From Nocardia camponoti (lineage in GTDB: Bacteria; Actinomycetota; Actinomycetes; Mycobacteriales; Mycobacteriaceae), in the NCBI RefSeq assembly GCF_014646135.1, contig NZ_BMMW01000001.1:1319570-1383569 (forward strand): a stretch of DNA of 64,000 nt, in the 5' to 3' direction. Every line of letters starts with the position of its first letter. The first letter of the stretch is position 1. Positions 8,891 through 15,773 of the stretch are shown here, piece after piece. A program made the translations under genes and the position numbers. Under the pieces are notes generated by a model. It was not told the origin of the DNA. It searched no databases and worked only from the letters and a program-made list of their open reading frames with translations.

Positions 8891-9349
8891 ATGACCAAGC
8901 CGGATGAGCTTCTTGACGTGGCCTACGCCGAGGCGGTGCGCGGACTTGCCGAAGGCGGCGTGCCGATCGGCGCTGCCCTCTTCGACGCCGACGGCACCCT
9001 GCTCGGCAGTGGCCACAACCGTCGCGTCCAAAACGATGACCCCAGCGTGCACGCCGAAACCGACGCGTTCCGCGCGGCTGGTCGTCGCCGCGACTATCGA
9101 GAGACCATCATGGTCACCACGCTGTCGCCGTGCTGGTATTGCAGCGGCCTTGTTCGCCAATTCGGTATTGGCACAGTCATTATCGGCGAATCGCAGACCT
9201 TCACCGGCGGCCACGATTGGCTCGCCGAACACGGCGTCAACGTCGTCCTGCTTGACGACGCCCGTTGCGTCGACCTGATGACCACTTTCATCGCCGATCG
9301 TCCCGACCTGTGGTTCGAGGACATTGGCTGGACGGGAGAACGCGCATGA
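8891..9349 (+). CDS. Cytidine/cytosine deaminase-fold nucleobase deaminase
   Basis: 152 residues with the zinc signature of the CDA fold: HAETDAFR (zinc His and proton-shuttling Glu) and SPCWYCSG (PCxxC zinc cysteines). The C-terminal block GTVIIGESQTFTGG then LLDDARC recalls the small yeast-type cytosine deaminases (VVGEN...VVDDERC) more than bacterial CodA or CddA. It would hydrolyse an amino-base such as cytosine to its keto form in the cytoplasm. Neighbours support this: NCS1 permease before it and a dioxygenase that starts within its stop codon (ATGA overlap at 9346-9349). The substrate is inferred. Confidence 0.88.
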   Translation: MTKPDELLDVAYAEAVRGLAEGGVPIGAALFDADGTLLGSGHNRRVQNDDPSVHAETDAFRAAGRRRDYRETIMVTTLSPCWYCSGLVRQFGIGTVIIGESQTFTGGHDWLAEHGVNVVLLDDARCVDLMTTFIADRPDLWFEDIGWTGERA

Positions 9350-10302
9350 GCGAGGCAATCGCGACCATCGACCTCGCCGCGTGGCGCGCGGGCGACGCGG
9401 CCGAGGTCGAGCGAGCTGTCGACGAGGGCTTGCAACGAGCTGGCTTTCTGCTCGTGCGCGGGCACGGTGTCGACCCCGAGCTGCCGAAGGCGGTCCGTGC
9501 CGCGGCACGCCGATTCTTCGCGCTACCTGATGAGGTGAAGGAAAAGTACGCGGTGACCGTCGGTGGTCGGGGCTGGATCGGACCAGGTAGGGAGGCCAAC
9601 GGGTACGCCGAAGGCACCGAAACCCCGCCCGATCTGAAGGAAACCTTCGCCGTCGGCGCCGAGACAACCACCGGCGACGCGGCCGTCGATGCCGAGTGGT
9701 TCCTGCCGAACGTGTGGCCGAGCGAGGTCACCGAATTGCGCGACCTAATGACCGAATACACCGCCGCCATGCGCGCGGTGTCGGACGAGTTGCTTGCCCT
9801 GTTCGCCAGCGCGCTTGGCCTTCCCGCGAACCCGTTCCGCGATTTGGCCGCCCGTCCCACGTGGACCTGCAACATCAACCACTATCCGGCGATGACGGTC
9901 ACCGGCGCGCCCGAGCCGGGCCAGTTCCGCATCGGTCCGCACACCGATTTCGGCACCGTCACCGTGCTTGACCGCGAACCGGGCGCGGGCGGTCTCCAGG
10001 TTTTCACCGAGGCCGAAGGGTGGGCCGACGCACCCTACGACCCCGACGCGCTCACCGTGAATATCGGTGACCTGCTTGCCTATTGGAGTGGGGAACGCTG
10101 GCCGTCGGGCCGTCACCGCGTGCTGCCGCCGCACCCGGACGCGCCCGAGGAAGACCTGGTCTCGCTGATCTATTTCTACGAGCTCGACCACGATGCGGTC
10201 GTGACCCCGCTCGCCCCGCCGATCGGGGTGGTTGCCCAGGGCCCGCCGGTGGTGTCGGCGGACTTCCTGCGGGTCCGACTCGACGCCATAACCATCGGCT
10301 GA
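9346..10302 (+). CDS. 2-oxoglutarate/Fe(II) dioxygenase (isopenicillin N synthase-like)
   Basis: 318 residues. The N-terminal DIOX_N half has AGFLLVRGHGV and RRFFALPDEVKEKY. The C-terminal 2OG-FeII domain has the metal ligands HTDFG (His and Asp) and the distal His in SGRHRVLPP; VNIGDLLAYWS is the conserved strand between them. The ATG at 9346 overlaps the deaminase stop by 4 bp and has GGGAG at 9333-9337, so it is translationally coupled to a base deaminase. Fungal thymine-7-hydroxylase belongs to this same family, so oxidation of a pyrimidine methyl group (thymine from 5-methylcytosine, for example) is an attractive but unproven role. Confidence 0.88.
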   Translation: MSEAIATIDLAAWRAGDAAEVERAVDEGLQRAGFLLVRGHGVDPELPKAVRAAARRFFALPDEVKEKYAVTVGGRGWIGPGREANGYAEGTETPPDLKETFAVGAETTTGDAAVDAEWFLPNVWPSEVTELRDLMTEYTAAMRAVSDELLALFASALGLPANPFRDLAARPTWTCNINHYPAMTVTGAPEPGQFRIGPHTDFGTVTVLDREPGAGGLQVFTEAEGWADAPYDPDALTVNIGDLLAYWSGERWPSGRHRVLPPHPDAPEEDLVSLIYFYELDHDAVVTPLAPPIGVVAQGPPVVSADFLRVRLDAITIG

Positions 10303-10383
10303 GCGGGATCGCCGCATTGTCAACCCTCAATCTCACTCACCGGCAGCGCTCTTACATTCCAGCTTTCGGTGCGGTAGTCCCAT

Positions 10384-10400
10384 AGTGAACGTGTTTCACT
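10384..10400. promoter_or_regulatory. Perfect 17-bp palindromic operator candidate
   Basis: AGTGAA CGTGT TTCACT is a perfect inverted repeat with 6-bp arms and a 5-nt centre, 20 bp before the phosphotransferase-like start codon. The size and position suit a TetR-type repressor, but no TetR gene is present nearby. Confidence 0.5.
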
Positions 10401-10420
10401 TTTGATTGAGGTAGCCGTCT

Positions 10421-11545
10421 ATGACCGATGACCCGGACCTGTCCGCGCGGCATTCGCTGACCGTCACTGAGCGGGATGTTGACGAGCTGGGCGAGCGCTT
10501 GGCGACGTGGCTGAGCGCGCGGGTCGGGGCTGAGGCGACGGTCAGCGAGCTGAGCAAGCCGAGCGCTGGCGGGATGTCGAGCACCACCATCCTTTTCGAC
10601 GCGACCTGGTCGGTCGACGGGGTGCGCGAATCGGGCTCGTTCGTGCTGCGGATGGCTCCCGAAGACGGCTCCTTCCCGATCTTTCAGGCTTACGATCTGC
10701 CGTTGCAGTACGCGGTGATGTCGGGGGTCGCGGCGGCGTCCGATGTGCCGGTGCCCGCGCTGCGCTGGCTGGAAACAGACGAATCCGTTTTCGGCAGCCC
10801 GTTTTTCGTCATGGACCGAGTCGACGGGCGCGCGCCAACCGACAATCCGCCGTACGTGTTTTTCGGTTGGCTTTTCGACGCCACCGCCACCGAACGCGCC
10901 CTTGTCGCCGACGGTGCGGTCGACATGATCGCGCGCATCCACGCGATTGACGATGCGCCGCAACGTTTTCCGGAACTCGACGGCGAAGGCAGCGCGTTGC
11001 GTCGTCACTTCGACGCCCAACGCGACTGGTACCGCTGGGCGCTCACCGACGACGGGATCGAGATTCCGCTCATCGAACGCGGGTTCGCGTGGCTGGAAGC
11101 AAACTGGCCGACCAATCCCGGCGCGGACGTCTTGAACTGGGGCGATGCCCGTCCCGGCAATATCCTTTACGACGGGTTCACCCCGGTCGCCGTGCTCGAT
11201 TGGGAGATGGCGGCGCTCGGTCCGCGTGAGCTTGACCTCGGCTGGATCATCTTCATCCACCGCTTCTTCCAGGACATCGCGACCCGTTTCGATCAGCCTG
11301 GGCTGCCCGATTACCTGCGGCGCGACGACGTTGTCGCCACCTATGAGCGACTAAGCGGTCACACCGTCGCCAACCTCGACTTCTTCATCATCTACGCGGC
11401 CGTGCGCCACGCGATCGTGATGGCTCGCGTGAAGCGACGCATGATTCATTTCGGCGAAGACACCGTGCCCGACGACCTTGACGATTACGTCATGCATCGC
11501 GCGAGTTTGTCCGCGTTGCTCGACGGAACGTATGAGTGGGACTGA
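10421..11545 (+). CDS. Aminoglycoside-phosphotransferase-fold (APH/ACAD10-like) protein
   Basis: 374 residues of the APH kinase-like fold. It has a glycine-containing ATP loop (KPSAGGMSSTT), the catalytic-loop equivalent NWGDARPGNILY (Asp base, Asn metal ligand, with the usual His of HGD replaced by Trp-Gly) and the metal-binding DWEMA. This version resembles the kinase domain fused to acyl-CoA dehydrogenase in ACAD10/11 proteins and the stand-alone phosphotransferase family proteins common in Rhodococcus and Nocardia. Such proteins are thought to phosphorylate small hydroxy compounds; here the substrate is unknown. It pairs with the lipocalin-like gene 12 nt downstream. Confidence 0.85.
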   Translation: MTDDPDLSARHSLTVTERDVDELGERLATWLSARVGAEATVSELSKPSAGGMSSTTILFDATWSVDGVRESGSFVLRMAPEDGSFPIFQAYDLPLQYAVMSGVAAASDVPVPALRWLETDESVFGSPFFVMDRVDGRAPTDNPPYVFFGWLFDATATERALVADGAVDMIARIHAIDDAPQRFPELDGEGSALRRHFDAQRDWYRWALTDDGIEIPLIERGFAWLEANWPTNPGADVLNWGDARPGNILYDGFTPVAVLDWEMAALGPRELDLGWIIFIHRFFQDIATRFDQPGLPDYLRRDDVVATYERLSGHTVANLDFFIIYAAVRHAIVMARVKRRMIHFGEDTVPDDLDDYVMHRASLSALLDGTYEWD

Positions 11546-11556
11546 GGAATTAGGCG

Positions 11557-12666
11557 ATGAACGCGATTATGCCGGTGCCGCTCGATGAATATCCGGTGCA
11601 TCAAAGTCCGCTTTCGCTGGCCCGGGTAGCGACGAGCGACCGCAATTTCTACGACCGCTACTACTTCAACGCGTTTGACCCCGCCGACGACACGATGCTC
11701 GTCACCGGTTTCGGAATTTACCCGAACCTTGGCGTCGTTGACGCGTTCGCGACCGTGCGGCATGGGAATTCGCAACGGAGCGTGCGGTTTTCGGACGCGC
11801 TCACCTCGCGTGACCTCACGACGGCCGTCGGCGGGTATCGCATCGAGGTGATCGAGCCGCTGCACAAGTTGCGGGTGGTGTGCGAGCACGACGACCTGTC
11901 GTTCGACCTCACCTGGACCGGCGCCTTCCCTGCCGTCCAGGAGCAGCCGCACCTCATCCTGTCGGGGACGCGCCCGATTATCGAAGCGTCGCGGTTCGCC
12001 CAATTAGGTTCGTGGGCAGGCACTTTGGCGGTCGACGGGCGCGACTACGTCGTCGATCCGGCGACGTGGACGGGCAGCCGCGACCGTTCGTGGGGCATCC
12101 GACCGTCGGGTGAGCCTGAGCCTGCTGGCCGTCCGCCCGAAGGTGGACTCGGCGGGTTTTGGTGGCTTTACGCGCCGCTGCGGTTCGACGACTTCTCGAT
12201 CGTGGTGATCGTGCAGGAAGAGCCCGACGGCACCCGCACGCTCAACAACGCGGTCCGCATCTTCGGTGACGGTCGCAAGGAACAGCTTGGTTGGCCGCGC
12301 ATGACCTGGACATATGAGCCAGGCACCCGACACCCCCGCTCGGTGCGGCTGGACATGACCACCCCCGACGGCAAGCCGCTTGAGGTGGAAATCGAGTCCC
12401 GACCGGGGATCGCGCTGCATGTGGGTTGCGGTTACGGTCCCGACCCCGATTGGACGCACGGTCGCTGGATGGGCCGCGACTGGTCGCTGTCGAGCGGCTA
12501 CGACCTCACCGACCCGGCGATCGCCGCGCGAGTTCCGTACGGCGTGATCGACCACATTGGTTTCGCGCGCTGCGGTGACAAACAGGGTTGGGGCCTTTTC
12601 GAGCACGCGTCAATGGGTCGTCACGACCCCACAGGTTTCGCTGATTGGGCGGCAGTAGCCCCCTGA
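11557..12666 (+). CDS. Hypothetical lipocalin/AttH-like (DUF7064/7065-type) protein
   Basis: 369 residues, no signal peptide or membrane span. The sequence is rich in beta-strand-like segments and aromatic/arginine motifs (SDRNFYDRYYFNAF, GSRDRSWGIRP, GGFWWLYAPLRFDDF), a pattern I associate with the two-domain AttH/CrtC-like barrel proteins found beside APH-like phosphotransferases in actinobacteria. A GAGGA ribosome site precedes the ATG at 11557, only 12 nt after the phosphotransferase stop, so the two are co-transcribed. A lipid-like ligand is plausible from the fold but not shown. A strong terminator follows. Confidence 0.75.
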   Translation: MNAIMPVPLDEYPVHQSPLSLARVATSDRNFYDRYYFNAFDPADDTMLVTGFGIYPNLGVVDAFATVRHGNSQRSVRFSDALTSRDLTTAVGGYRIEVIEPLHKLRVVCEHDDLSFDLTWTGAFPAVQEQPHLILSGTRPIIEASRFAQLGSWAGTLAVDGRDYVVDPATWTGSRDRSWGIRPSGEPEPAGRPPEGGLGGFWWLYAPLRFDDFSIVVIVQEEPDGTRTLNNAVRIFGDGRKEQLGWPRMTWTYEPGTRHPRSVRLDMTTPDGKPLEVEIESRPGIALHVGCGYGPDPDWTHGRWMGRDWSLSSGYDLTDPAIAARVPYGVIDHIGFARCGDKQGWGLFEHASMGRHDPTGFADWAAVAP

Positions 12667-12702
12667 CGGGGGCGAACGCAGCTAATCTCGGCGAAGAAAA
12701 CG

Positions 12703-12742
12703 GCGCTCCCGCGACAACGAGGTCGTGGGAGCGCTTTGTTTT
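12703..12742 (+). terminator. Rho-independent terminator
   Basis: A 13-bp stem (GCGCTCCCGCGAC against GTCGTGGGAGCGC, one G-U pair) with a 6-nt loop is followed by TTTGTTTT. It closes the phosphotransferase/lipocalin-like operon. Confidence 0.9.
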
Positions 12743-12770
12743 CGCGGGGAGTGCGATCAGGATCACATTT

Positions 12771-12889
12771 ATCGCTATCAAGATCAGCTATAACCGCAGA
12801 TTACAAGCGTGTAGTTACCAAATAGCGATTGCCGCACAACGGTTTCTACCAATTCGATATCGCTTACCCAAGGATTCGCTTATCGCTTC
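12771..12889. repeat. Four ATCGCT-type repeats in an AT-rich upstream region
   Basis: The 270-bp region between the terminator and the secreted-protein start is clearly AT-richer than its surroundings. It holds ATCGCTAT (12771), ATAGCGAT (12822, inverted), ATCGCTTA (12859) and ATCGCTTC (12882). It probably contains the promoter and a multi-site regulator or AT-hook target; TATAAC at 12789-12794 is a possible -10 box. Nothing protein-coding is seen here. Confidence 0.45.
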
Positions 12890-13011
12890 TCAGCAACCGC
12901 TTAGCTAATTCGGTAAATCCGCATTCATGTGTCATTCACATAACGGGTTTTCCATGGTGTCGTTCCCGCTTAACCCACTGCGTGAAACCACCGAAAGATG
13001 AACAACCCATC

Positions 13012-13725
13012 ATGAAGCTGAAGAAGTTCGCCGCCGTTTCGGCCATGCTTGTCGCCGCCGTTGGCGTCACCGCAGGAACCGTCAACGCCGCACCCTCGCC
13101 CGCCGCCGATTCGGGCGTCGTGAACTACACCGCGAGCGCGAATGAGACCTCGACGATCATCGACACCGACGCTGGTTCGCTGGTCAACGAAGACGGCGTT
13201 TTCAAGATCAAGGCTGCCGACGGCACCGTGGTCGCGGGCGCCGACTTGTCGTTCCGCGTCGACGATTTCGTCTTCCCGATCGCCGCCGCGATCACCGGCA
13301 ACCACGCCGTGCTTACCCCGCAGTTCGACATCACCAAGGCTGTCTACAAGCCCGTCGCGATGCCGTTCCAGGAGTCGGCGCCGTGGAAGACGCCGTACGA
13401 GCGTGAGCAGGCCGCGTGGAGCCGCATGACGTCGACCATCAGCGCGGGTGCCACCATCGGCGCGCTCGCCGGTGGCATCGGTGGCGCGGCCGTCGGTTGC
13501 GTGCTCGGTGGTATCGCCGGTGCCGGCGTTGCCGCGGCGACCATCGTTGGCCTGTTCGGTCCGTTCCTGCCCGCCGCCGTCGTCGGCTGCATCGGTGGCA
13601 TGGCGGCCGTCGGCTTCCTCGGCGTGATCGCCGGTCAGCTGTTCGTGACCGCGCCCGTCGCGATCTTCGCGGCCGCGCAGTACTTCACCACGATCAACGA
13701 GCCGTTCACCCCGCCGGCGAAGTAA
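13012..13725 (+). CDS. Secreted protein with glycine-zipper hydrophobic region
   Basis: 237 residues. The start at 13012 gives a clean Sec signal (MKLKKF, hydrophobic AAVSAMLVAAVGVTAG, cleavage near VNA/AP). The mature N-terminal half is polar. The C-terminal half (about 145-225) is a long run of small residues with GxxxG-type spacing (GALAGGIGGAAVGCVLGGIAG, then further Gly-rich helices), which could insert in a membrane or pack as helical hairpins. Two conserved-looking cysteines (GCVLGG, GCIGGM) sit inside it. Proteins of this design are common, uncharacterised cell-envelope proteins in Nocardia and Rhodococcus. A weak GAAAG lies 14 nt upstream. Monocistronic, with a strong terminator after it. 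Confidence 0.85.
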   Translation: MKLKKFAAVSAMLVAAVGVTAGTVNAAPSPAADSGVVNYTASANETSTIIDTDAGSLVNEDGVFKIKAADGTVVAGADLSFRVDDFVFPIAAAITGNHAVLTPQFDITKAVYKPVAMPFQESAPWKTPYEREQAAWSRMTSTISAGATIGALAGGIGGAAVGCVLGGIAGAGVAAATIVGLFGPFLPAAVVGCIGGMAAVGFLGVIAGQLFVTAPVAIFAAAQYFTTINEPFTPPAK

Positions 13726-13766
13726 AGCCAAGCGGACCGGAGGGGACACTCCGATGTTCCGCTGAC

Positions 13767-13813
13767 AAGAACCAGCCCGGCCTCTTCCGAGAGACCGGGC
13801 TGGTTCTTTTTCT
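13767..13813. terminator. Bidirectional rho-independent terminator
   Basis: A perfect 14-bp stem (AAGAACCAGCCCGG against CCGGGCTGGTTCTT) with a 14-nt loop and a T-run on the plus side (an A-run on the left gives the minus-strand T-run). It separates the convergent secreted-protein and Ro60 genes. Confidence 0.92.
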
Positions 13814-15412
13814 TCACGCCGCGGCGAAGTCCGACAGCAAGGTCGGGACTGCCGCGTCGAAACCGGCGACGTCGAGCATGCCAGCGTCGTCGGGGTCGGC
13901 GATGCTGAAGTTCGTCGCGGTCATGCCAACGACAACCAACTTCGCACGCGGGTTGATCGCCTTTCGATACGCCGTGAGCGCCTCGTGCGGCTGGATGCTG
14001 CCCGCCCACGTCTCGTTGTCGGTGTAGATCGAGAACACATCGACGTCGATATCGTGCGCGAGGGCGTGCAGGATCGGCAGCGCGCAGTCGGTGCCGCCGA
14101 ACGGCAGCCCCGACACCGTTCGCAGCACGTCGTCGAGCCGCTGACGTGGGGAGATAGCCAACGGCGACAACCCTTCATCGCTGCGCGACCGCGACGTGAA
14201 GCCAACGATCTGGTGCTGCGACTCGGTGCGCGCGGTGACCAACGCGAGCGCGGCCGAAGCCTCACGCGCGGTGATCGCCAACCCGCCGATGGTCTGCGTC
14301 ATCGACGCCGACACGTCCAACGCCAGCAGGTGCCGCTTGCCGCTCGACGCCACGCTCTCGAACGCCTGATAGAACGCGGCGTCGAGGGCGTCGACCACCG
14401 GGGCCGATGGGGTCCAGGTGCTCGATCCCCGCGTCGACCGGCCCGCCGCGTACGTGCGCGCCGCGATCAACGCCGCGACCGGGTGCACCCGCGCCTTACG
14501 CAAGCGCGCGGGGTCGATGAGCTGCGCGCATACCTGGCTGGTGCGTGCGTTGAGCGGGTCGAGCAGGCCGAGTCGGGTGAGGCGCGGCAACTGGCGAAGC
14601 AGTGCGGTCTGCGGAATGCCGTTGTCCAGCAACGCTTCCCACACGGTCGGGTCGTTGAGCGCCTCGGTCGGCAGCATTTCCCAACTCAGCCGGTGCTGAC
14701 GAATCAACGCTGGCAGTGCCGTTGTCGGGACGGACTGCGCCTCCTCGAACGCGCCGACGAGCGGCAGGCCCGTGAGCTCCGGCGTGCGACCACAGATCCA
14801 GTCGAACAGGCGACCGCGCTCGTCGTCGGTGGTTGCCGGGTGGGCGAGTCGCAGCAGGTCACGGTGGGTCCAGCCTTCGCGCTGCCGGTACTTGAGCACC
14901 TGGTAGGCGAGGTCGTCGACCGACTTGGTGAGGTACCAGTCGCCGACGGCCCGGCTCAACCCGCGACCCCACCCACGAAACTGCTTGGCGTAGCCGACGA
15001 ACAGGAAAAGCTGGGTGCCCGTGCGCGCGACCTTGCTCAGCGCGGCGAGGGCCGCGCGTCGACCGTCGACGTCGCCGACCGAGGCCGCCGCCGCGAGTGC
15101 GAACAGCGCCGGGTTCGGGCGCGGGGCGCGACCGGCGGTGGAGATGTCGACGATTTCGCGCACGAGCTGGGCGGTGTTCGACGTGGCGTAGGCGACGATG
15201 AATTCGGCGTTCTCCCTGCGAAGTTCGGGTGCGGAAACGTAGAAGCTGCCCGATTCGGTGCCGAGGGTGAGGAAGCGGCGCACGCGGGTTTCCGGCGTGA
15301 CGGCGAAGGTGAAACCGCCTGCGTTATTGCGGATTTCCGGGGGCGTCGGCGGCTGCTTTTCGCGTGCCTTCATCGCGGCTACTCGCGCGGTGAATCGTGC
15401 GAAAATGCTCAT
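13814..15412 (-). CDS. rsr: Ro60 / TROVE-domain RNA-binding protein
   Basis: 532 residues, the bacterial ortholog type of the Ro60 autoantigen. The N-terminal TROVE HEAT-repeat ring spans about residues 15-350 (ETRVRRFLTLGTESGSFYVS, FALAAAASVGD, YLTKSVDDLAYQVLKYRQREGWTHRDLLRLAHP). The C-terminal von Willebrand A domain carries the MIDAS motif DVSASM at about residue 366, plus FTSRS and GGTDCALP for the remaining metal contacts. In characterised bacteria the protein binds Y RNAs on its outer surface and works with PNPase or 3' nucleases in RNA quality control. The ATG has an AAGGGGGGAAG ribosome site. Two Y-RNA-like genes lie just upstream on the same strand, which strongly supports the call. 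Confidence 0.95.
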   Translation of the reverse strand: MSIFARFTARVAAMKAREKQPPTPPEIRNNAGGFTFAVTPETRVRRFLTLGTESGSFYVSAPELRRENAEFIVAYATSNTAQLVREIVDISTAGRAPRPNPALFALAAAASVGDVDGRRAALAALSKVARTGTQLFLFVGYAKQFRGWGRGLSRAVGDWYLTKSVDDLAYQVLKYRQREGWTHRDLLRLAHPATTDDERGRLFDWICGRTPELTGLPLVGAFEEAQSVPTTALPALIRQHRLSWEMLPTEALNDPTVWEALLDNGIPQTALLRQLPRLTRLGLLDPLNARTSQVCAQLIDPARLRKARVHPVAALIAARTYAAGRSTRGSSTWTPSAPVVDALDAAFYQAFESVASSGKRHLLALDVSASMTQTIGGLAITAREASAALALVTARTESQHQIVGFTSRSRSDEGLSPLAISPRQRLDDVLRTVSGLPFGGTDCALPILHALAHDIDVDVFSIYTDNETWAGSIQPHEALTAYRKAINPRAKLVVVGMTATNFSIADPDDAGMLDVAGFDAAVPTLLSDFAAA

Positions 15413-15454
15413 CGTCTTCCCCCTTCATTTGCTGACATGTGTGTGGTGTTGGTG

Positions 15455-15582
15455 AGTGGACGGACATGGGTTTTCGATCGGAGATGAGTGGAAATTGCTC
15501 CCCACTCCGACGGAAATTTCTTTCCGCTACAGGAATCGAACCTATGTGCGCCAGATAACCGACCGAATTCGGTCCGTCCACT
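15455..15582 (-). ncRNA. Y-RNA-like noncoding RNA 2 (promoter-distal copy)
   Basis: About 128 nt, read on the minus strand from 15582 to 15455. The ends pair perfectly over 11 bp (AGTGGACGGAC with GTCCGTCCACT), as in Y RNAs. The 5' strand then has CCGAATTCGG and CGGTTATC, shared with RNA 1, and GGTT pairs with AACC on the 3' side. Next come a T-arm mimic (ATAGG TTCGATT CCTGT), a closed acceptor-like hairpin (CGGAAA GAAA TTTCCG) and a third hairpin (GAGTGG/CCACTC) in place of a canonical D-arm. It ends 42 nt before the Ro60 start codon. The exact transcript ends are estimated from base pairing. Confidence 0.72.
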
Positions 15583-15587
15583 TCAAC

Positions 15588-15734
15588 CAACGCAGTGACG
15601 TGCGAACATGTGGTTTCAACCGGCGTGTAGCGCTCTACCAGACTGAGCTACCAACACCATTGGTGCTGGGCGGGATTCGAACCCGCGACATCTCCAACCA
15701 GAGTGGTAACCGGCTGAATTCGGTTCGTGCGTTG
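15588..15734 (-). ncRNA. yrlA: YrlA-type Y RNA with permuted tRNA-like module (copy 1)
   Basis: About 147 nt, minus strand from 15734 to 15588. The outer helix is CAACGCA with TGCGTTG, then CGAAC with GTTCG (8-nt bulge on the 3' side). Between the strands is a tRNA mimic in permuted order: variable-loop-like ATGTC, T-arm GCGGG TTCGAAT CCCGC, acceptor-like stem CCAGCACC closed by AAT onto GGTGTTGG, TA, then the D-arm GCTC AGTCTGGTA GAGC with canonical A14, G18G19 and A21 equivalents. A weak anticodon-stem equivalent (CTACA/TGGAG) leads back to the outer helix. The 3' half precedes the 5' half, so it is not a functional tRNA gene. It starts about 40 nt after the cobE stop; a separate promoter is not obvious. 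Confidence 0.82.
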
Positions 15735-15773
15735 CTGCTGAGAAGAACAGTAGAACGGGGTGCGGGATGTGCG

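Noticed and set aside
12829..13011. A longer N-terminus for the secreted glycine-zipper protein
   Set aside because: The extension covers the AT-rich promoter region and would bury the clear signal peptide that starts at 13012.
13767..13813. Inverted repeats as insertion-sequence ends
   Set aside because: The stem with flanking A and T runs is a standard bidirectional terminator between convergent genes; no transposase is near.
15600..15700. A canonical tRNA gene on the minus strand (T-arm, CCA and D-arm all present)
   Set aside because: The 3' half with CCAGCACCA comes before the 5' half with the D-arm, and no intact anticodon arm joins them. The order fits a YrlA-type Y RNA, not a tRNA.
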